A stretch of 64,000 bases of DNA. It comes from Promethearchaeota archaeon. GTDB taxonomy: Archaea > Asgardarchaeota > Lokiarchaeia > Sigyniarchaeales > SOKP01. The stretch spans positions 17,582 through 81,581 of the forward strand of contig JAHLWS010000056.1 of the NCBI GenBank assembly GCA_019057795.1. The letters are read 5' to 3'. Below, one piece after another: positions 18,996 to 28,175 of the stretch. The notes under the pieces were generated by a model. It searched no databases, was not told the origin of the DNA, and worked only from the letters and a program-made list of their open reading frames with translations. The stretch's first letter is position 1, and each line of letters starts with the position of its first letter. The position numbers and the translations under genes are program-made.

Positions 18996-19880
18996 TTACA
19001 AGTGAAAGTCACTAACCTTAGGTCGAGTTTCAATTTCGGGATAAATCTTTCCTACTATGGGCGGAGTACTATTATAAATTTCTTCAATCTCTATAACGCC
19101 AAACTTAATCCCTCTAAATTTCTTAAAACCCGTAAACGTTCCTTTTACGACTTGATTATAAAAATCAAAATTCATTCCAAAAACAGCCACTTTTGAGTTA
19201 ATGGGTATCTGGTATAAATCTTCTTTTAAAACAGAAGGAGGAAACACTAATCTGTTGTGATCGGCCGCTTGAAGTTGGATACAAGGAATCATAGTTGGAT
19301 AACCATCAGTGGGGTCTATATACGCAATTACTCTAACGGCGATTAAGTCCGCGAATAATTTGTGTCCAAGAACATTTAAACGCTTTTCTTCGAGTTTTGT
19401 TTTCGCTCCGCCTTTCCCAATCATATCTTTAATTATTCCTTTTACGACACCAAACAAGGGTAAATTTCTAACAGGCGTCACAGCTACTATGTTATTGTAG
19501 TACGCTGTATGAACTCTTACATAAGTAAAGTAGCGCATCAATTGCGACTGGTTAAAATGCTCTAAATCTTCTCCTTCACTGGTAGTATGAGTAAAATCTG
19601 CTTTAGCTTGGAGAAATTTAAATGGCATTTCAGCAGTCATAAAAAAGATTCCTTGTTTTGGTCTCTTTTTAACGTATTTCTTTGACGTACCTTCAGTAAA
19701 AGCCCCCCACACTATTTGTTTTTTATTAATAGCCCGATTACTCGAAATTAGAGTTATGTGGGGCCAACCTCGATCGTCTATAGTAGATATTAACTTCAAC
19801 ATAATATCTGGTTGCGTAAATTCTATTCCTTCCTCTGATATTTCGGACGACCACCTAACTATATTATTTTTCTTACCCAT
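18996..19880 (-). CDS. FMN-binding split-barrel (PNPOx-like) protein
   Basis: This 294-residue protein appears to contain a pyridoxamine-5'-phosphate-oxidase-like split barrel in its N-terminal half (STIDDRGWPHITLISSNRA, IVWGAFTEGTSKKYV, FMTAEMPFKFLQAKADFT). Such domains bind FMN or F420. The C-terminal half (VLGHKLFADLIAVRVIAYID and PCIQLQAADHNRLVFPP) is unfamiliar. There is no signal peptide or membrane segment. It may be a reductase that belongs with the flavoprotein-rich neighbourhood. The assignment rests on fold-level pattern only. Confidence 0.55.
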   Translation of the reverse strand: MGKKNNIVRWSSEISEEGIEFTQPDIMLKLISTIDDRGWPHITLISSNRAINKKQIVWGAFTEGTSKKYVKKRPKQGIFFMTAEMPFKFLQAKADFTHTTSEGEDLEHFNQSQLMRYFTYVRVHTAYYNNIVAVTPVRNLPLFGVVKGIIKDMIGKGGAKTKLEEKRLNVLGHKLFADLIAVRVIAYIDPTDGYPTMIPCIQLQAADHNRLVFPPSVLKEDLYQIPINSKVAVFGMNFDFYNQVVKGTFTGFKKFRGIKFGVIEIEEIYNSTPPIVGKIYPEIETRPKVSDFHL

Positions 19881-19968
19881 TTTGTTTCAAATTTTAAAAT
19901 GTTATCTTAAATTAAAATATTTCTTCCTTAATTTTAATTTAGCAGTAAACAAAGTAGAATTAATAGTG

Positions 19969-20145
19969 ATGCAAAAAAGAGTAAAAATCACTATGTTGGA
20001 TATAAATAGAGAGAAAAAAAGAGTGAGAGCGAAAAAAGCTTTAACGGCTTATAAACCCCAGCTACCTGATTTAATAATGGAATCAAATACATTTGAGCCC
20101 TCAAGATACTTAATTTTTCGATTTATTTTGCCCTATCTTGCATGA
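19969..20145 (+). CDS. possible small basic protein, 58 aa (doubtful)
   Basis: An ATG at 19969 opens a 58-codon frame with a very basic first half (QKRVKITMLDINREKKRVRAK) and a hydrophobic end. No family is recognised and there is no clear ribosome-binding site. It is the only candidate in the 400-base space between 19881 and 20283, which otherwise shows nothing I can name. It could be chance. Confidence 0.25.
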   Translation: MQKRVKITMLDINREKKRVRAKKALTAYKPQLPDLIMESNTFEPSRYLIFRFILPYLA

Positions 20146-20283
20146 GACTTTGGATTTCTAATCTTTGAAAATAAAATATATCAGAACCAATAAAACATAT
20201 TCCGATATAGTAATAGGAAAAATAAAATCTCAATTTAAAAATTTATAGATGATTTTATATTTTAATTAAAACATTATGTTATT

Positions 20284-20679
20284 ATGGATAAAGATATTAA
20301 ACAATCAATTGAGGAATTTTTAGAATTAATAAAATAGGAAAAAATTTATCCCAGAATTGAATTTATCGTATTGTATGGTTCTTCTTTGAGTGATTATTTT
20401 TATAAAGATAGTGATATTGATATTTGTATATATATCGAAGATGAAAAAAAGGAATTGGCTAAAATACGCTTAAATTTATTGAAAAAATTAGATGAGAAAT
20501 TTGATATTCAAATATTTCAATTACTTCCTATTTATGTCCAAGTTGAAATACTTAAAGGTAAATTTCTTTATATGAGGGATGAATTTAAGGTATACAAAAT
20601 TGCGAATGATATTATTGAAGAATTTGAAGCTTTTTATCCCTTTTACTTAGATTATATTAATGAGGGAAAGAAGAGTTAA
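20284..20679 (+). pseudogene. MNT-type nucleotidyltransferase with in-frame TAG
   Basis: From ATG 20284 the frame reads MDKDIKQSIEEFLELIK, meets TAG at 20335-20337, and continues EKIYPRIEFIVLYGSSLSDY in the same frame. The catalytic signature GSSLSDYFYKDSDIDI (GSxxxx...DxD) of minimal nucleotidyltransferases, the partner of HEPN toxins, is intact. The total would be about 131 residues. The stop falls in the linker before the catalytic strand. A downstream TTG at 20371 could start a shorter protein, but it would lack the first helix and strand. A nonsense mutation is likeliest; readthrough or an amber-decoded residue is possible but unsupported. No HEPN partner is adjacent. Confidence 0.65.
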
Positions 20680-20695
20680 TACGAATTTAAGTTTA

Positions 20696-20815
20696 TTAAG
20701 CTTCTTTTTTAGTTAAGCTTGACCACCGAACTTCCTTTACTCCGGTCTTCAATGCAATATTATTAAGTTTCTCTACTTCTTCTTTACTCATCAAAGCTAT
20801 TAATTCAAATGTTTC
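20696..20815 (-). pseudogene. C-terminal remnant of a glycyl-radical activase
   Basis: A minus-strand reading without a start encodes ELIALMSKEEVEKLNNIALK, then TGVKEVRWSSLTKKEA and a stop. It aligns with the end of the intact activase at 21672-22637 (LMTKDEMDDFVELAKKIGVK, NAQWSGLTKKEVF). About 40 residues survive. The fragment is joined in a different frame directly onto the 3' end of the alpha/beta hydrolase gene. This suggests that a second activase copy was once present and was largely replaced. Confidence 0.7.
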
Positions 20816-21624
20816 TTTAAAAAGTTCCACATGATTTCATTAGTTTTTTCTGGTGCTTCAATAATGAACGCATGTCCAATGCCCTCAAGCACTTCGAAAG
20901 TTGAGTTTGGAATTTTTTGATGCATAAATTCTGATTCTCTCAGATTATCTTTATCTCTGGATCCTACTATTATCAAAGTTGGCTGTGTAATTTTATGTAA
21001 TATCTCTCGTGTATCATAACCCTTCATTGCTGTCCATTGGTTGACATAATCTTGATACCGGGGAGGGTCCTTTACGTGAGCAAGTAAACCCATATCATTT
21101 TTATATAATTCAAATAATTCTTTGTCTGTCTTCAATTTTTTTCTAAAAGAGGGTGAGAACATATTACGAATCGCTATTTGGATTATCTCTTCTGGAGTAG
21201 CGTTCTTAAAAAATTGATCAAGTAATTTAAGTTGTTGATCGAATTCAACAGGAGGCATATAAGTAGCAGTTCCAAATAGCATTAAGCTTTTAACTAAATG
21301 GGGATATTTTAAGGCGAAAGATTGAGCAATAGCACCTCCATTACTAAAACCACATATATGGATCGGTTCTTGAATGTTTAGATACTTCAGTAAATCCTTA
21401 GTATCCTCCACGAAAGTGTCCACCGTATAAGGGTCATCTGGTCTTGAACTTTTTCCTACTCCTCGATTATCTAATGCAATAACGGTCATTTTTTGTCTAA
21501 AAAATGGTATCTGGAAGTTCCAACTTTCTAATTTACAACAGTATCCGTTGAATAATATGAGAGGTTCTCCTTCTCCTTCCTTTATGTAATTAATTTTGAT
21601 GTTTCCTTTCTCAAATATTGGAAT
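20800..21624 (-). CDS. alpha/beta hydrolase, probably starting at ATT
   Basis: The protein has the alpha/beta hydrolase fold: oxyanion region ILFNGYCCKLESW, nucleophile elbow GFSNGG with the catalytic Ser, Asp in IIVGSRDKDNL and His in GIGHAFIIEAP. The conserved N-terminal strands (PIFEKGNIKINYIKEGEGEP) lie upstream of the first ATG (21489). They are in frame with an ATT at 21624, exactly where an initiator would be expected and 6-7 bases after GGTGG. Either ATT is used or the ATG was lost by mutation. The product would be 274 residues, the normal family length. Its substrate is unknown. Confidence 0.75.
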   Translation of the reverse strand: MPIFEKGNIKINYIKEGEGEPLILFNGYCCKLESWNFQIPFFRQKMTVIALDNRGVGKSSRPDDPYTVDTFVEDTKDLLKYLNIQEPIHICGFSNGGAIAQSFALKYPHLVKSLMLFGTATYMPPVEFDQQLKLLDQFFKNATPEEIIQIAIRNMFSPSFRKKLKTDKELFELYKNDMGLLAHVKDPPRYQDYVNQWTAMKGYDTREILHKITQPTLIIVGSRDKDNLRESEFMHQKIPNSTFEVLEGIGHAFIIEAPEKTNEIMWNFLKKHLN

Positions 21625-21671
21625 TTAAAACCACCTTCACAATCTTTAATAAAATAATTAAGGAAAAATAT

Positions 21672-22637
21672 TTAACATTTTGGTCTGAAAACTTCTTTTT
21701 TTGTTAATCCAGACCACTGAGCGTTTTTAACGCCAATTTTCTTAGCAAGTTCAACAAAATCATCCATTTCGTCTTTTGTCATAAGCTGAAAGTCCTTTAG
21801 GGGCCAATCCATATCTAATCTTTCGTACTTTGCAGTACACAAGTTATTGAAACTTAATAAATCCCATCTTTCGGGAATGTTATGTAATTTATTTGCAATA
21901 AATTCTCCAATACCCTTAATATTTTCTTCTGTGGCGGTATAATTTGGGATAATTGGCGTTCGAACCCAAAGCTTTTTACCGTTATTTTTTACATAATTCG
22001 AAATCCAAATAGCATTTTCTAAAACGAGGTCGTTTGGAACTCCAGTAAATTCTTCATGCTTGTCAGAATTAATCTCTTTTATATCTAGAAGGACTAAGTC
22101 AACATGAGGAAGTAATTTTTCGTAAATTTTCTTGGAAGCGTATCCACACGTATCTAAAGCCGTTGATATCCCGTTTTCTTTGCATTTTTTCAAAAAATCT
22201 AAGATAAAATCTGATTGGAGCGTTGGTTCGCCGCCTGAAACCGTTATTCCGCCATGAGATTGTGTGTAGTAGACTTTATCTTTTTGTATTTCGTAATATA
22301 AATCCTCTAAAAGCCATAACTCTCCAAACATATGTAAAGCAGTGCTGGGGCATTCTTTTGAGCAATCTCCACAACTATTGCACTTTTCTCTATCAATATG
22401 CATCCCATCCTCATCGAGAAATAATGCCCCTTGCTGACATGTTTCAATACAGATTTTACATCCGATGCATTTATGTTTAAACCATTCCAATTGCGGCTTT
22501 TTTAGAATTGATTCGGGATTATGACACCAGATACATTTTAATGGACATTGTTTAAAGAAAACCGTTGTTCTAATACCGGGGCCATCTTCGGTACTCATTT
22601 TTTGTATCTGGAAAATTAGGGCTTCAGATTCTGCCAT
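21672..22637 (-). CDS. glycyl-radical enzyme activating protein (radical SAM)
   Basis: This 321-residue radical SAM enzyme has the activase signature CPLKCIWCHNPE (Cx3Cx2C binding the SAM cluster) following MSTEDGPGIRTTVFFK. A ferredoxin-like insert follows with two more 4Fe-4S sites (CIGCKICIETC and CNSCGDCSKEC), as in activases of non-PFL glycyl-radical enzymes. The SAM-binding GGEPTLQ motif is present. It would install the glycyl radical on the enzyme encoded at 29234-31735. The two genes are on the same strand but 6.6 kb apart, with divergent genes between, so they are separately expressed. Confidence 0.93.
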   Translation of the reverse strand: MAESEALIFQIQKMSTEDGPGIRTTVFFKQCPLKCIWCHNPESILKKPQLEWFKHKCIGCKICIETCQQGALFLDEDGMHIDREKCNSCGDCSKECPSTALHMFGELWLLEDLYYEIQKDKVYYTQSHGGITVSGGEPTLQSDFILDFLKKCKENGISTALDTCGYASKKIYEKLLPHVDLVLLDIKEINSDKHEEFTGVPNDLVLENAIWISNYVKNNGKKLWVRTPIIPNYTATEENIKGIGEFIANKLHNIPERWDLLSFNNLCTAKYERLDMDWPLKDFQLMTKDEMDDFVELAKKIGVKNAQWSGLTKKEVFRPKC

Positions 22638-22778
22638 GATTATTAGGTTTTACAGCTAACTTTTAAATTATAGAAGCCTTGAAGCTACTTTAATTTTATT
22701 AAATGTAAAAAATATAAGAGATTTTAGGAATCATATGAATTAATTAAAACAGAGAAAAATTAAAAAAACAAAAGGATT

Positions 22779-23831
22779 TTATTTTAAATAGCCATAAGCG
22801 CTTTTAATCCGTTTTTCTGCGTCCTCTACAATTTCATCGACTATTTTCTTAACGGTTTTTAAACTGTTTATGACACCTATGCTCTGACCTAAAAGAACAG
22901 CCCCGGTATTAATATCTCCTAAATATGCCGCTTCATATTTCCTTCCTTCTTCTATTATGTCTTCCATCGACATTTCTGCTTCTTCGGCCATTTTTGTTTC
23001 CTTATCAGATACAAGACCGTGGTGTAATGAATATTCATTTCTCCAAAGCCGTATAGGTCCCAAAGCGCCAGTTGCTAGGATTGTATCCTGAGCTTTAGCG
23101 GAAGGAACAACACTTTTGTAGGTTCCATCGAATTCGCTCTCGTTAGAAGCAATAAACCTGGAACCCATTGCTACGGCTCCAGCTCCCATAGCCAAAGCGG
23201 AGGCTAACCCATCCCCAGTGGCAAATCCACCACAGGCCACTACAGGTACCTCTGGATGTTTTTGGAGAACCTGTTGTAATAATACTAAAGTGCTGACTTT
23301 TTCATAAGATTGATGACCTCCACCTTCCCCACCAGAAACTACTAGACCGTCGACATTTGAAGCAACACATTTATCTGCAAGCCATAACGCGGGAGCTACG
23401 TGAAAATGTTTGATCTGAGATCCGCTTTCTTTTAGTCTTTGGAAGGGTTTAGATTGCGGTAGAGTTTTTGAAGAACCAGCGCTGGTAATTGCGTACACAC
23501 ATTGTTCTCTTAATTTTGGGTTTTTCATAATGAATCTAGGAATATCTTTAGCGAGCCCTGAAGCAGCCATTTCTCTTCGCGAAGTCCTAATGTTAAAACC
23601 AAAAGGCTTATCTGTGTGTTCGACAACATATTCCATATTTTTTTTCATTATGCCGACTGGCTCTCTTCCAGCCTCATAATCTGAGATTAAAGCAGTATGG
23701 CTTAACACGCCCAGACCACCCGCCTCAGATAAGGCAATCGTCAATTCAGTTGTATAGAAGGGCCCCATCGGGGCAGCTATTATTGGATGCTTAATACCAA
23801 GCATCTTGGTTATGTTTGTTTCCAATACCAT
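22779..23831 (-). CDS. nitronate monooxygenase-like FMN oxidoreductase
   Basis: This 350-residue flavoprotein starts MVLETNITKMLGIKHPIIAAPMGPF; I chose the third in-frame ATG, which follows GTGATG. It has the nitronate monooxygenase barrel with ALSEAGGLGVLSHTAL, the glycine-rich GLVVSGGEGGGHQ and the phosphate-binding VACGGFATGDGLASALAMGAGAVAMGS. Its length fits the class better than the shorter paralogue at 16408-17298. It is divergent from the molybdopterin oxidoreductase gene, with only about 70 bases between them, so the promoters probably overlap. The natural substrate is unknown. Confidence 0.88.
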   Translation of the reverse strand: MVLETNITKMLGIKHPIIAAPMGPFYTTELTIALSEAGGLGVLSHTALISDYEAGREPVGIMKKNMEYVVEHTDKPFGFNIRTSRREMAASGLAKDIPRFIMKNPKLREQCVYAITSAGSSKTLPQSKPFQRLKESGSQIKHFHVAPALWLADKCVASNVDGLVVSGGEGGGHQSYEKVSTLVLLQQVLQKHPEVPVVACGGFATGDGLASALAMGAGAVAMGSRFIASNESEFDGTYKSVVPSAKAQDTILATGALGPIRLWRNEYSLHHGLVSDKETKMAEEAEMSMEDIIEEGRKYEAAYLGDINTGAVLLGQSIGVINSLKTVKKIVDEIVEDAEKRIKSAYGYLK

Positions 23832-23899
23832 ATACATCACTTAGTATAAAATTTGAAATATTTTAATTTATTATTAATCTAAGTTATATATTAATATTC

Positions 23900-26215
23900 A
23901 TGAAATTTCTGGTTAACAATGATAAAACTATGAATGAAAATAGAATCGACAACTTTGGTAATGAGATAAAAGTCATAAAAACTGGTTGCTGTCATGATTG
24001 TGGAGGACGATGTGTCTTAAGAGCTCATGTAAAAGACGGAAAGATCATACGTTTTGAAACAGATAATGACGAAGAACCACAAATACGAGCATGCATGAGA
24101 GGAAGGGCATATAGACAGCGCGTTTATTCTCCTGATCGCCTTAAATATCCTCTTCAGCGAATTGGAAATAGAGGAGAAGGAAAATTTGAACGAATTAGTT
24201 GGGATAAAGCACTAAATATTGTTGCGGCTAAACTCAAAGAGACTAAACAAAAACACGGCAATTCTGCCATCCTTCTAGTTCCTGGAAGTGGAAATCAAGG
24301 TATGTTGCATGGATATTTGCCAGTAGGATTGATGTTGAATCTGTTTGGAGGATACACGCGGCTATGGGGCGCACCATCCTACGAAGGTGCTCTCTTTGGC
24401 TCTATGGCTACTTACGGAACGATAACAACTGGTAATGCTCGCGAGGATCTTTTAAACACGCATTTGCTGATCATGTGGGGCTGGAATCCAGCAAATACCA
24501 TATGGGACCCTGGAACAAGTTTAATGTTAGCAAGAGTTAAAGAAAAAGGCATCAAAATTATTGTTATCGACCCAATATTTACCGATTCAGCAGCCATTTT
24601 TGCTGATCAATGGATACCTATTAGGCCAGGCACAGATACTGCAATGCTCCTTGCGATGGGTTATACAATAATCAATGAAAATCTCCAAAATCACTCTTTT
24701 ATTAACAAATTTACTATTGGCTTTGATGAGTATAAAAAATACATTCTGGGGGAGGAAGATGGAATTGCAAAAACTCCAGAATGGGCAGAAATAATTACTA
24801 AAGTTCCAGCAGACATTATTAAGAGTTTGGCGAGAGAATATGCTAAGGCTAAACCCGCAACTCTTATAGCCGGATGGGGACCAGCTCGCACAGCTTTTGG
24901 AGAAATATATTCCAGAGCAGCAAATATATTATGTATAATAACAGGCAATATAGGAATTAATGGAGGATACGCCTCTGGTTTTATGAGAGCTTATTCTAGT
25001 CGGGAATCAGTTATGTCCAAGAACAAGAAAAAAATAGGACCTATTAAACCAGATCAAGAGAAACCAAAGAAACTACGACCTCAAGATAATCCAGTAGACT
25101 TTGGAGCTCCTCCAAGGAAGGATAGTCTCTATAAATTAAGAGGTGGTACAAATCCAGCAAGTACGCGAATTCATTATAACTATTATTACGATGCCATACT
25201 CAAAGGTAAGGAGGGGGGCTACCCCGCTGATTTAAAGTTTGCATATGTAGTAGCTTCAAATTGGTTAAATCAATATGGAAACATCAATAAGGGAGTCGAA
25301 GCTTTAAAAACCCTTGATTTTATAGTTGTTCAAGATCAATTTTTAACACCAACAGCTAAATTTGCTGATGTAGTTTTACCTGTAAATACATTTATGGAAC
25401 GAAATGATATTGCTGTTCCTTGGTTAGGATCGCCATATTATATTTATCTAAATAAAGCAATCGAATCCCTTTATGAAAGTAAATCTGATCTAGAAATAGC
25501 TCGAGAATTATCAAAGAAGTTAGGACTCGATCCTGGATTACTCAACTTCGAGGAGGATCAGTTTTTACGAGTACTTTCATCCCCTCGGAAAGATATTAAA
25601 AGTTATGCAAAGATGAAAAAAGATGGATATTATAAGGTAAAGGTTAAGGAGCCTTTTATTGCGTTTAAGAAACAAATTGAAGATTCTGAAAATAATCCGT
25701 TTCCTACATTGTCAGGTAAAATTGAAATTTTCTGTGAACATATTGCAGAAAAAAATAACCCCCTCATGCCGCCTATTCCAAAATATATGAGTCATGAAGA
25801 ACATTATGATTCACCAAAAGCTAAGAAATATCCTCTGCAACTTATTACACCTCATAATAAACGACGTACCCATTCAAGTCTACAGAACATACCTTGGCTA
25901 AAGGAAATAGAACCTCATTGTGTTTGGATCAACCCGATTGATGCCATGAAAAGAAATATCGAAGAGGAAGATATGGTTGATGTATATAATGATCGGGGGA
26001 GAGTTAGAATTATTACTAAGGTAACTGAGCGTATAATGCCTGGTGTTGTCTGTATTCATCAAGGCGAATGGTATAATCCTAATGAAGATGGAGTTGATAT
26101 TGGGGGTTCTGCCAATACATTAACTCAAGATGGTCATTCACCTGGAGGAGCTTTTCCACTAAATAGTTCTCTAGTAGAAATCGAATTATTTTCTAAAAAC
26201 CAAATGGAGGAATAA
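23900..26215 (+). CDS. molybdopterin oxidoreductase, catalytic subunit (DMSO reductase family)
   Basis: This 771-residue protein has an N-terminal 4Fe-4S site CCHDCGGRCVLRAHV...RACMRGRA (Cx2Cx3Cx(n)C) and then the bis-MGD domains (WDKALNIVAAKLKE, LLIMWGWNPANTIW, VIDPIFTDSA, VLPVNTFMERND). The C-terminal MoCo barrel (PLQLITPHNKRRTHSSLQN) is present. There is no twin-arginine signal, so it is cytoplasmic. A second ATG at 23930 is an alternative start. The Fe-S subunit gene begins 2 bases after the stop, and no membrane anchor follows. The substrate cannot be read from sequence; the thiolase and glycyl-radical genes nearby suggest organic-substrate oxidation or hydroxylation. Confidence 0.93.
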   Translation: MKFLVNNDKTMNENRIDNFGNEIKVIKTGCCHDCGGRCVLRAHVKDGKIIRFETDNDEEPQIRACMRGRAYRQRVYSPDRLKYPLQRIGNRGEGKFERISWDKALNIVAAKLKETKQKHGNSAILLVPGSGNQGMLHGYLPVGLMLNLFGGYTRLWGAPSYEGALFGSMATYGTITTGNAREDLLNTHLLIMWGWNPANTIWDPGTSLMLARVKEKGIKIIVIDPIFTDSAAIFADQWIPIRPGTDTAMLLAMGYTIINENLQNHSFINKFTIGFDEYKKYILGEEDGIAKTPEWAEIITKVPADIIKSLAREYAKAKPATLIAGWGPARTAFGEIYSRAANILCIITGNIGINGGYASGFMRAYSSRESVMSKNKKKIGPIKPDQEKPKKLRPQDNPVDFGAPPRKDSLYKLRGGTNPASTRIHYNYYYDAILKGKEGGYPADLKFAYVVASNWLNQYGNINKGVEALKTLDFIVVQDQFLTPTAKFADVVLPVNTFMERNDIAVPWLGSPYYIYLNKAIESLYESKSDLEIARELSKKLGLDPGLLNFEEDQFLRVLSSPRKDIKSYAKMKKDGYYKVKVKEPFIAFKKQIEDSENNPFPTLSGKIEIFCEHIAEKNNPLMPPIPKYMSHEEHYDSPKAKKYPLQLITPHNKRRTHSSLQNIPWLKEIEPHCVWINPIDAMKRNIEEEDMVDVYNDRGRVRIITKVTERIMPGVVCIHQGEWYNPNEDGVDIGGSANTLTQDGHSPGGAFPLNSSLVEIELFSKNQMEE

Positions 26216-26217
26216 TT

Positions 26218-26781
26218 ATGACTCAATATGGATTTTATTTTGATCAAACAAGATGTATAGGATGTCACACCTGCGCGGTTGCTTGCAAAGATTGGTATGA
26301 TATTAACGCAGGACCGGTAAATTGGATACGAGTAAAGGAAATTCTTAAAGGGAAATATCCAGAATTAAAGATGGCATATATTTCGATTGCTTGTAATCAT
26401 TGTGCTGATCCTCCTTGTGTAAAAGCATGCCCAACAAATGCAATTAGTAAAAGAGAAAAGGATGGAATAGTAATCGTTAATTCAGAGAAATGTTTGGGAT
26501 ATAAAGAATGTGGTGCGAAATGCTTAAAAGTCTGTCCATGGAATGCCCCTCAATTTTTAAACCAAGAAAATGCTAAGATGGAGAAATGTAATCTTTGCTT
26601 TGAGAGGGTGGAAAAGGGAAAACAAGCTATTTGTGTAGAAGCTTGCCCCATGTTTGCTCTTGATGTGGGTCCAATTGAGGAACTAAAACAAAAATATATT
26701 TATAACAAGGAAGCTGAGGGTTTTAATTCTAATGACAAATATAAACCCTCAATAATATTTAACCCAAAAAAATTTTCCTAA
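26218..26781 (+). CDS. 4Fe-4S ferredoxin subunit of the molybdopterin oxidoreductase
   Basis: This 187-residue protein has four cysteine clusters of the DmsB/NrfC type: CIGCHTCAVAC, CNHCADPPCVKAC, CLGYKECGAKCLKVC and CNLCFERV paired with CVEAC. It would carry electrons between the molybdenum subunit and a cytoplasmic acceptor such as ferredoxin. GGAGG lies 8 bases before its ATG, inside the end of the upstream gene, which shows tight translational coupling. No DmsC-like membrane subunit follows. Confidence 0.95.
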   Translation: MTQYGFYFDQTRCIGCHTCAVACKDWYDINAGPVNWIRVKEILKGKYPELKMAYISIACNHCADPPCVKACPTNAISKREKDGIVIVNSEKCLGYKECGAKCLKVCPWNAPQFLNQENAKMEKCNLCFERVEKGKQAICVEACPMFALDVGPIEELKQKYIYNKEAEGFNSNDKYKPSIIFNPKKFS

Positions 26782-26865
26782 GGTCATACATGCGTAATTT
26801 AATTAACTAAATTACAATTCTTCAAATATCTAGTGTAATTCTTTATTATAAGATAATATTAAAAA

Positions 26866-28155
26866 TTGAATGGTGAATTGAAATTGAAAGAGGTTTGGTT
26901 AATTGATTATGCTCGTACTGCATTTTCTCGATCAAGACCAACTCAACCTGAGAGGGATGTTTTTGGTGAGATTAGAGGAGATGAACTCCTTGCTGAATTA
27001 CTAATAAAATTTTTTGATGGTAAATTAGCAGATAAAGGAATTGAAAAAAAAGATATGGATGAAGTATCAATAGGTGTTGCTGCTGGGGTATTGGAAAATT
27101 GGACTTATGGAGGCCGTGGCCCTCTTTTTTTAGCAGGATTTCCCTACGATGTTCCATCGTTCTTCATCGATAGACAATGTGCTTCTGCAGGTTCGGGAAT
27201 GCATGTGGGAATTATGGAAATTATGACAGGTCATAGTAAAAGCGTATTAGCTACTGGTTTTGAACACATGACGCGCGTTCGAGGTAAAGGTACAGATCCA
27301 AATTTATCAACAGCGAATAAGAAAAGTAAGTTTTATAGACCCGATTTAGACTTGGGAACTTTGTTTAACATGCTCCAAACAGCTCAAAAACTATACGAAG
27401 AAGAAGTTCCTACATTTACTAAAGAACACTTAGATAAGTTTGGCGTGAGAAGCCACAATTTAGCTGTCAAGAATCACGAAGAAGGATGGTTTAAAGGTGA
27501 AATCATACCAATAGAAGGGCATGCTCCTGGCAATGTTGAAGAGAAAATGATTATAGATAGAGATATGAACGCAAGAAAGTCTACATTAGAAGCAGTATCT
27601 CAATTACGTCGTATATCCCAACCTTTTTTCTTAGAAAAAAATGGGGGAAAACAAGGATATATAAAAAGAGAAGGCACAGAGGAAGGTGTAATAACTGCTG
27701 GAAATTCATCGCCCTTAAATGCGGGAGCTACAGCAGCCGTTCTTATGGAAGCTGAAGAGGCTAAGAAAAGGGGAATCGAACCAATGGCAAAAATTGTATC
27801 AATTGGATGGGCGGGCGTTGACCCTACAGTAATGGGGCGAGGGCCAGTTCCAGCAACTCAAAAAGCGTTAAAATATGCGGGAATGTCTGCTGATGATATT
27901 GAATACTGGGAAATTAACGAAGCTTTTTGTATCGTTGCGTTAAATTGTATGGATAAATTTGATATACCCGAAGAAAAAGTTAACATCATGGGAGGGTCTA
28001 CTGCTATTGGTCATCCACTAGGATCAACAATGGTACGATTAACAGGAACATTAGCGAGAATTTTAAAAGATAAAAAAGCTCAGTATGGTATTGCTAATGC
28101 TTGTGTCGGAGGCGGCCAAGGCGTTGCAACAATAATTGAGAATTTAGATGCTTAG
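26866..28155 (+). CDS. thiolase family protein (acetyl-CoA acetyltransferase-like)
   Basis: This 429-residue thiolase has the acyl-accepting Cys in DRQCASAGSGMH (near residue 105), NEAFCIVALN, the His of GGSTAIGHPLGSTM and the second Cys in CVGGGQGVATIIE. All the catalytic residues expected of a working thiolase are present. The start is TTG at 26866, since no ATG or GTG lies in frame before the conserved VWLIDYARTAF. Thiolases cleave or form 3-ketoacyl-CoA in beta-oxidation or the mevalonate pathway. Its place behind a molybdopterin oxidoreductase favours catabolism. Confidence 0.92.
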   Translation: MNGELKLKEVWLIDYARTAFSRSRPTQPERDVFGEIRGDELLAELLIKFFDGKLADKGIEKKDMDEVSIGVAAGVLENWTYGGRGPLFLAGFPYDVPSFFIDRQCASAGSGMHVGIMEIMTGHSKSVLATGFEHMTRVRGKGTDPNLSTANKKSKFYRPDLDLGTLFNMLQTAQKLYEEEVPTFTKEHLDKFGVRSHNLAVKNHEEGWFKGEIIPIEGHAPGNVEEKMIIDRDMNARKSTLEAVSQLRRISQPFFLEKNGGKQGYIKREGTEEGVITAGNSSPLNAGATAAVLMEAEEAKKRGIEPMAKIVSIGWAGVDPTVMGRGPVPATQKALKYAGMSADDIEYWEINEAFCIVALNCMDKFDIPEEKVNIMGGSTAIGHPLGSTMVRLTGTLARILKDKKAQYGIANACVGGGQGVATIIENLDA

Positions 28156-28175
28156 AATAAAGGGATGAAAGATAC

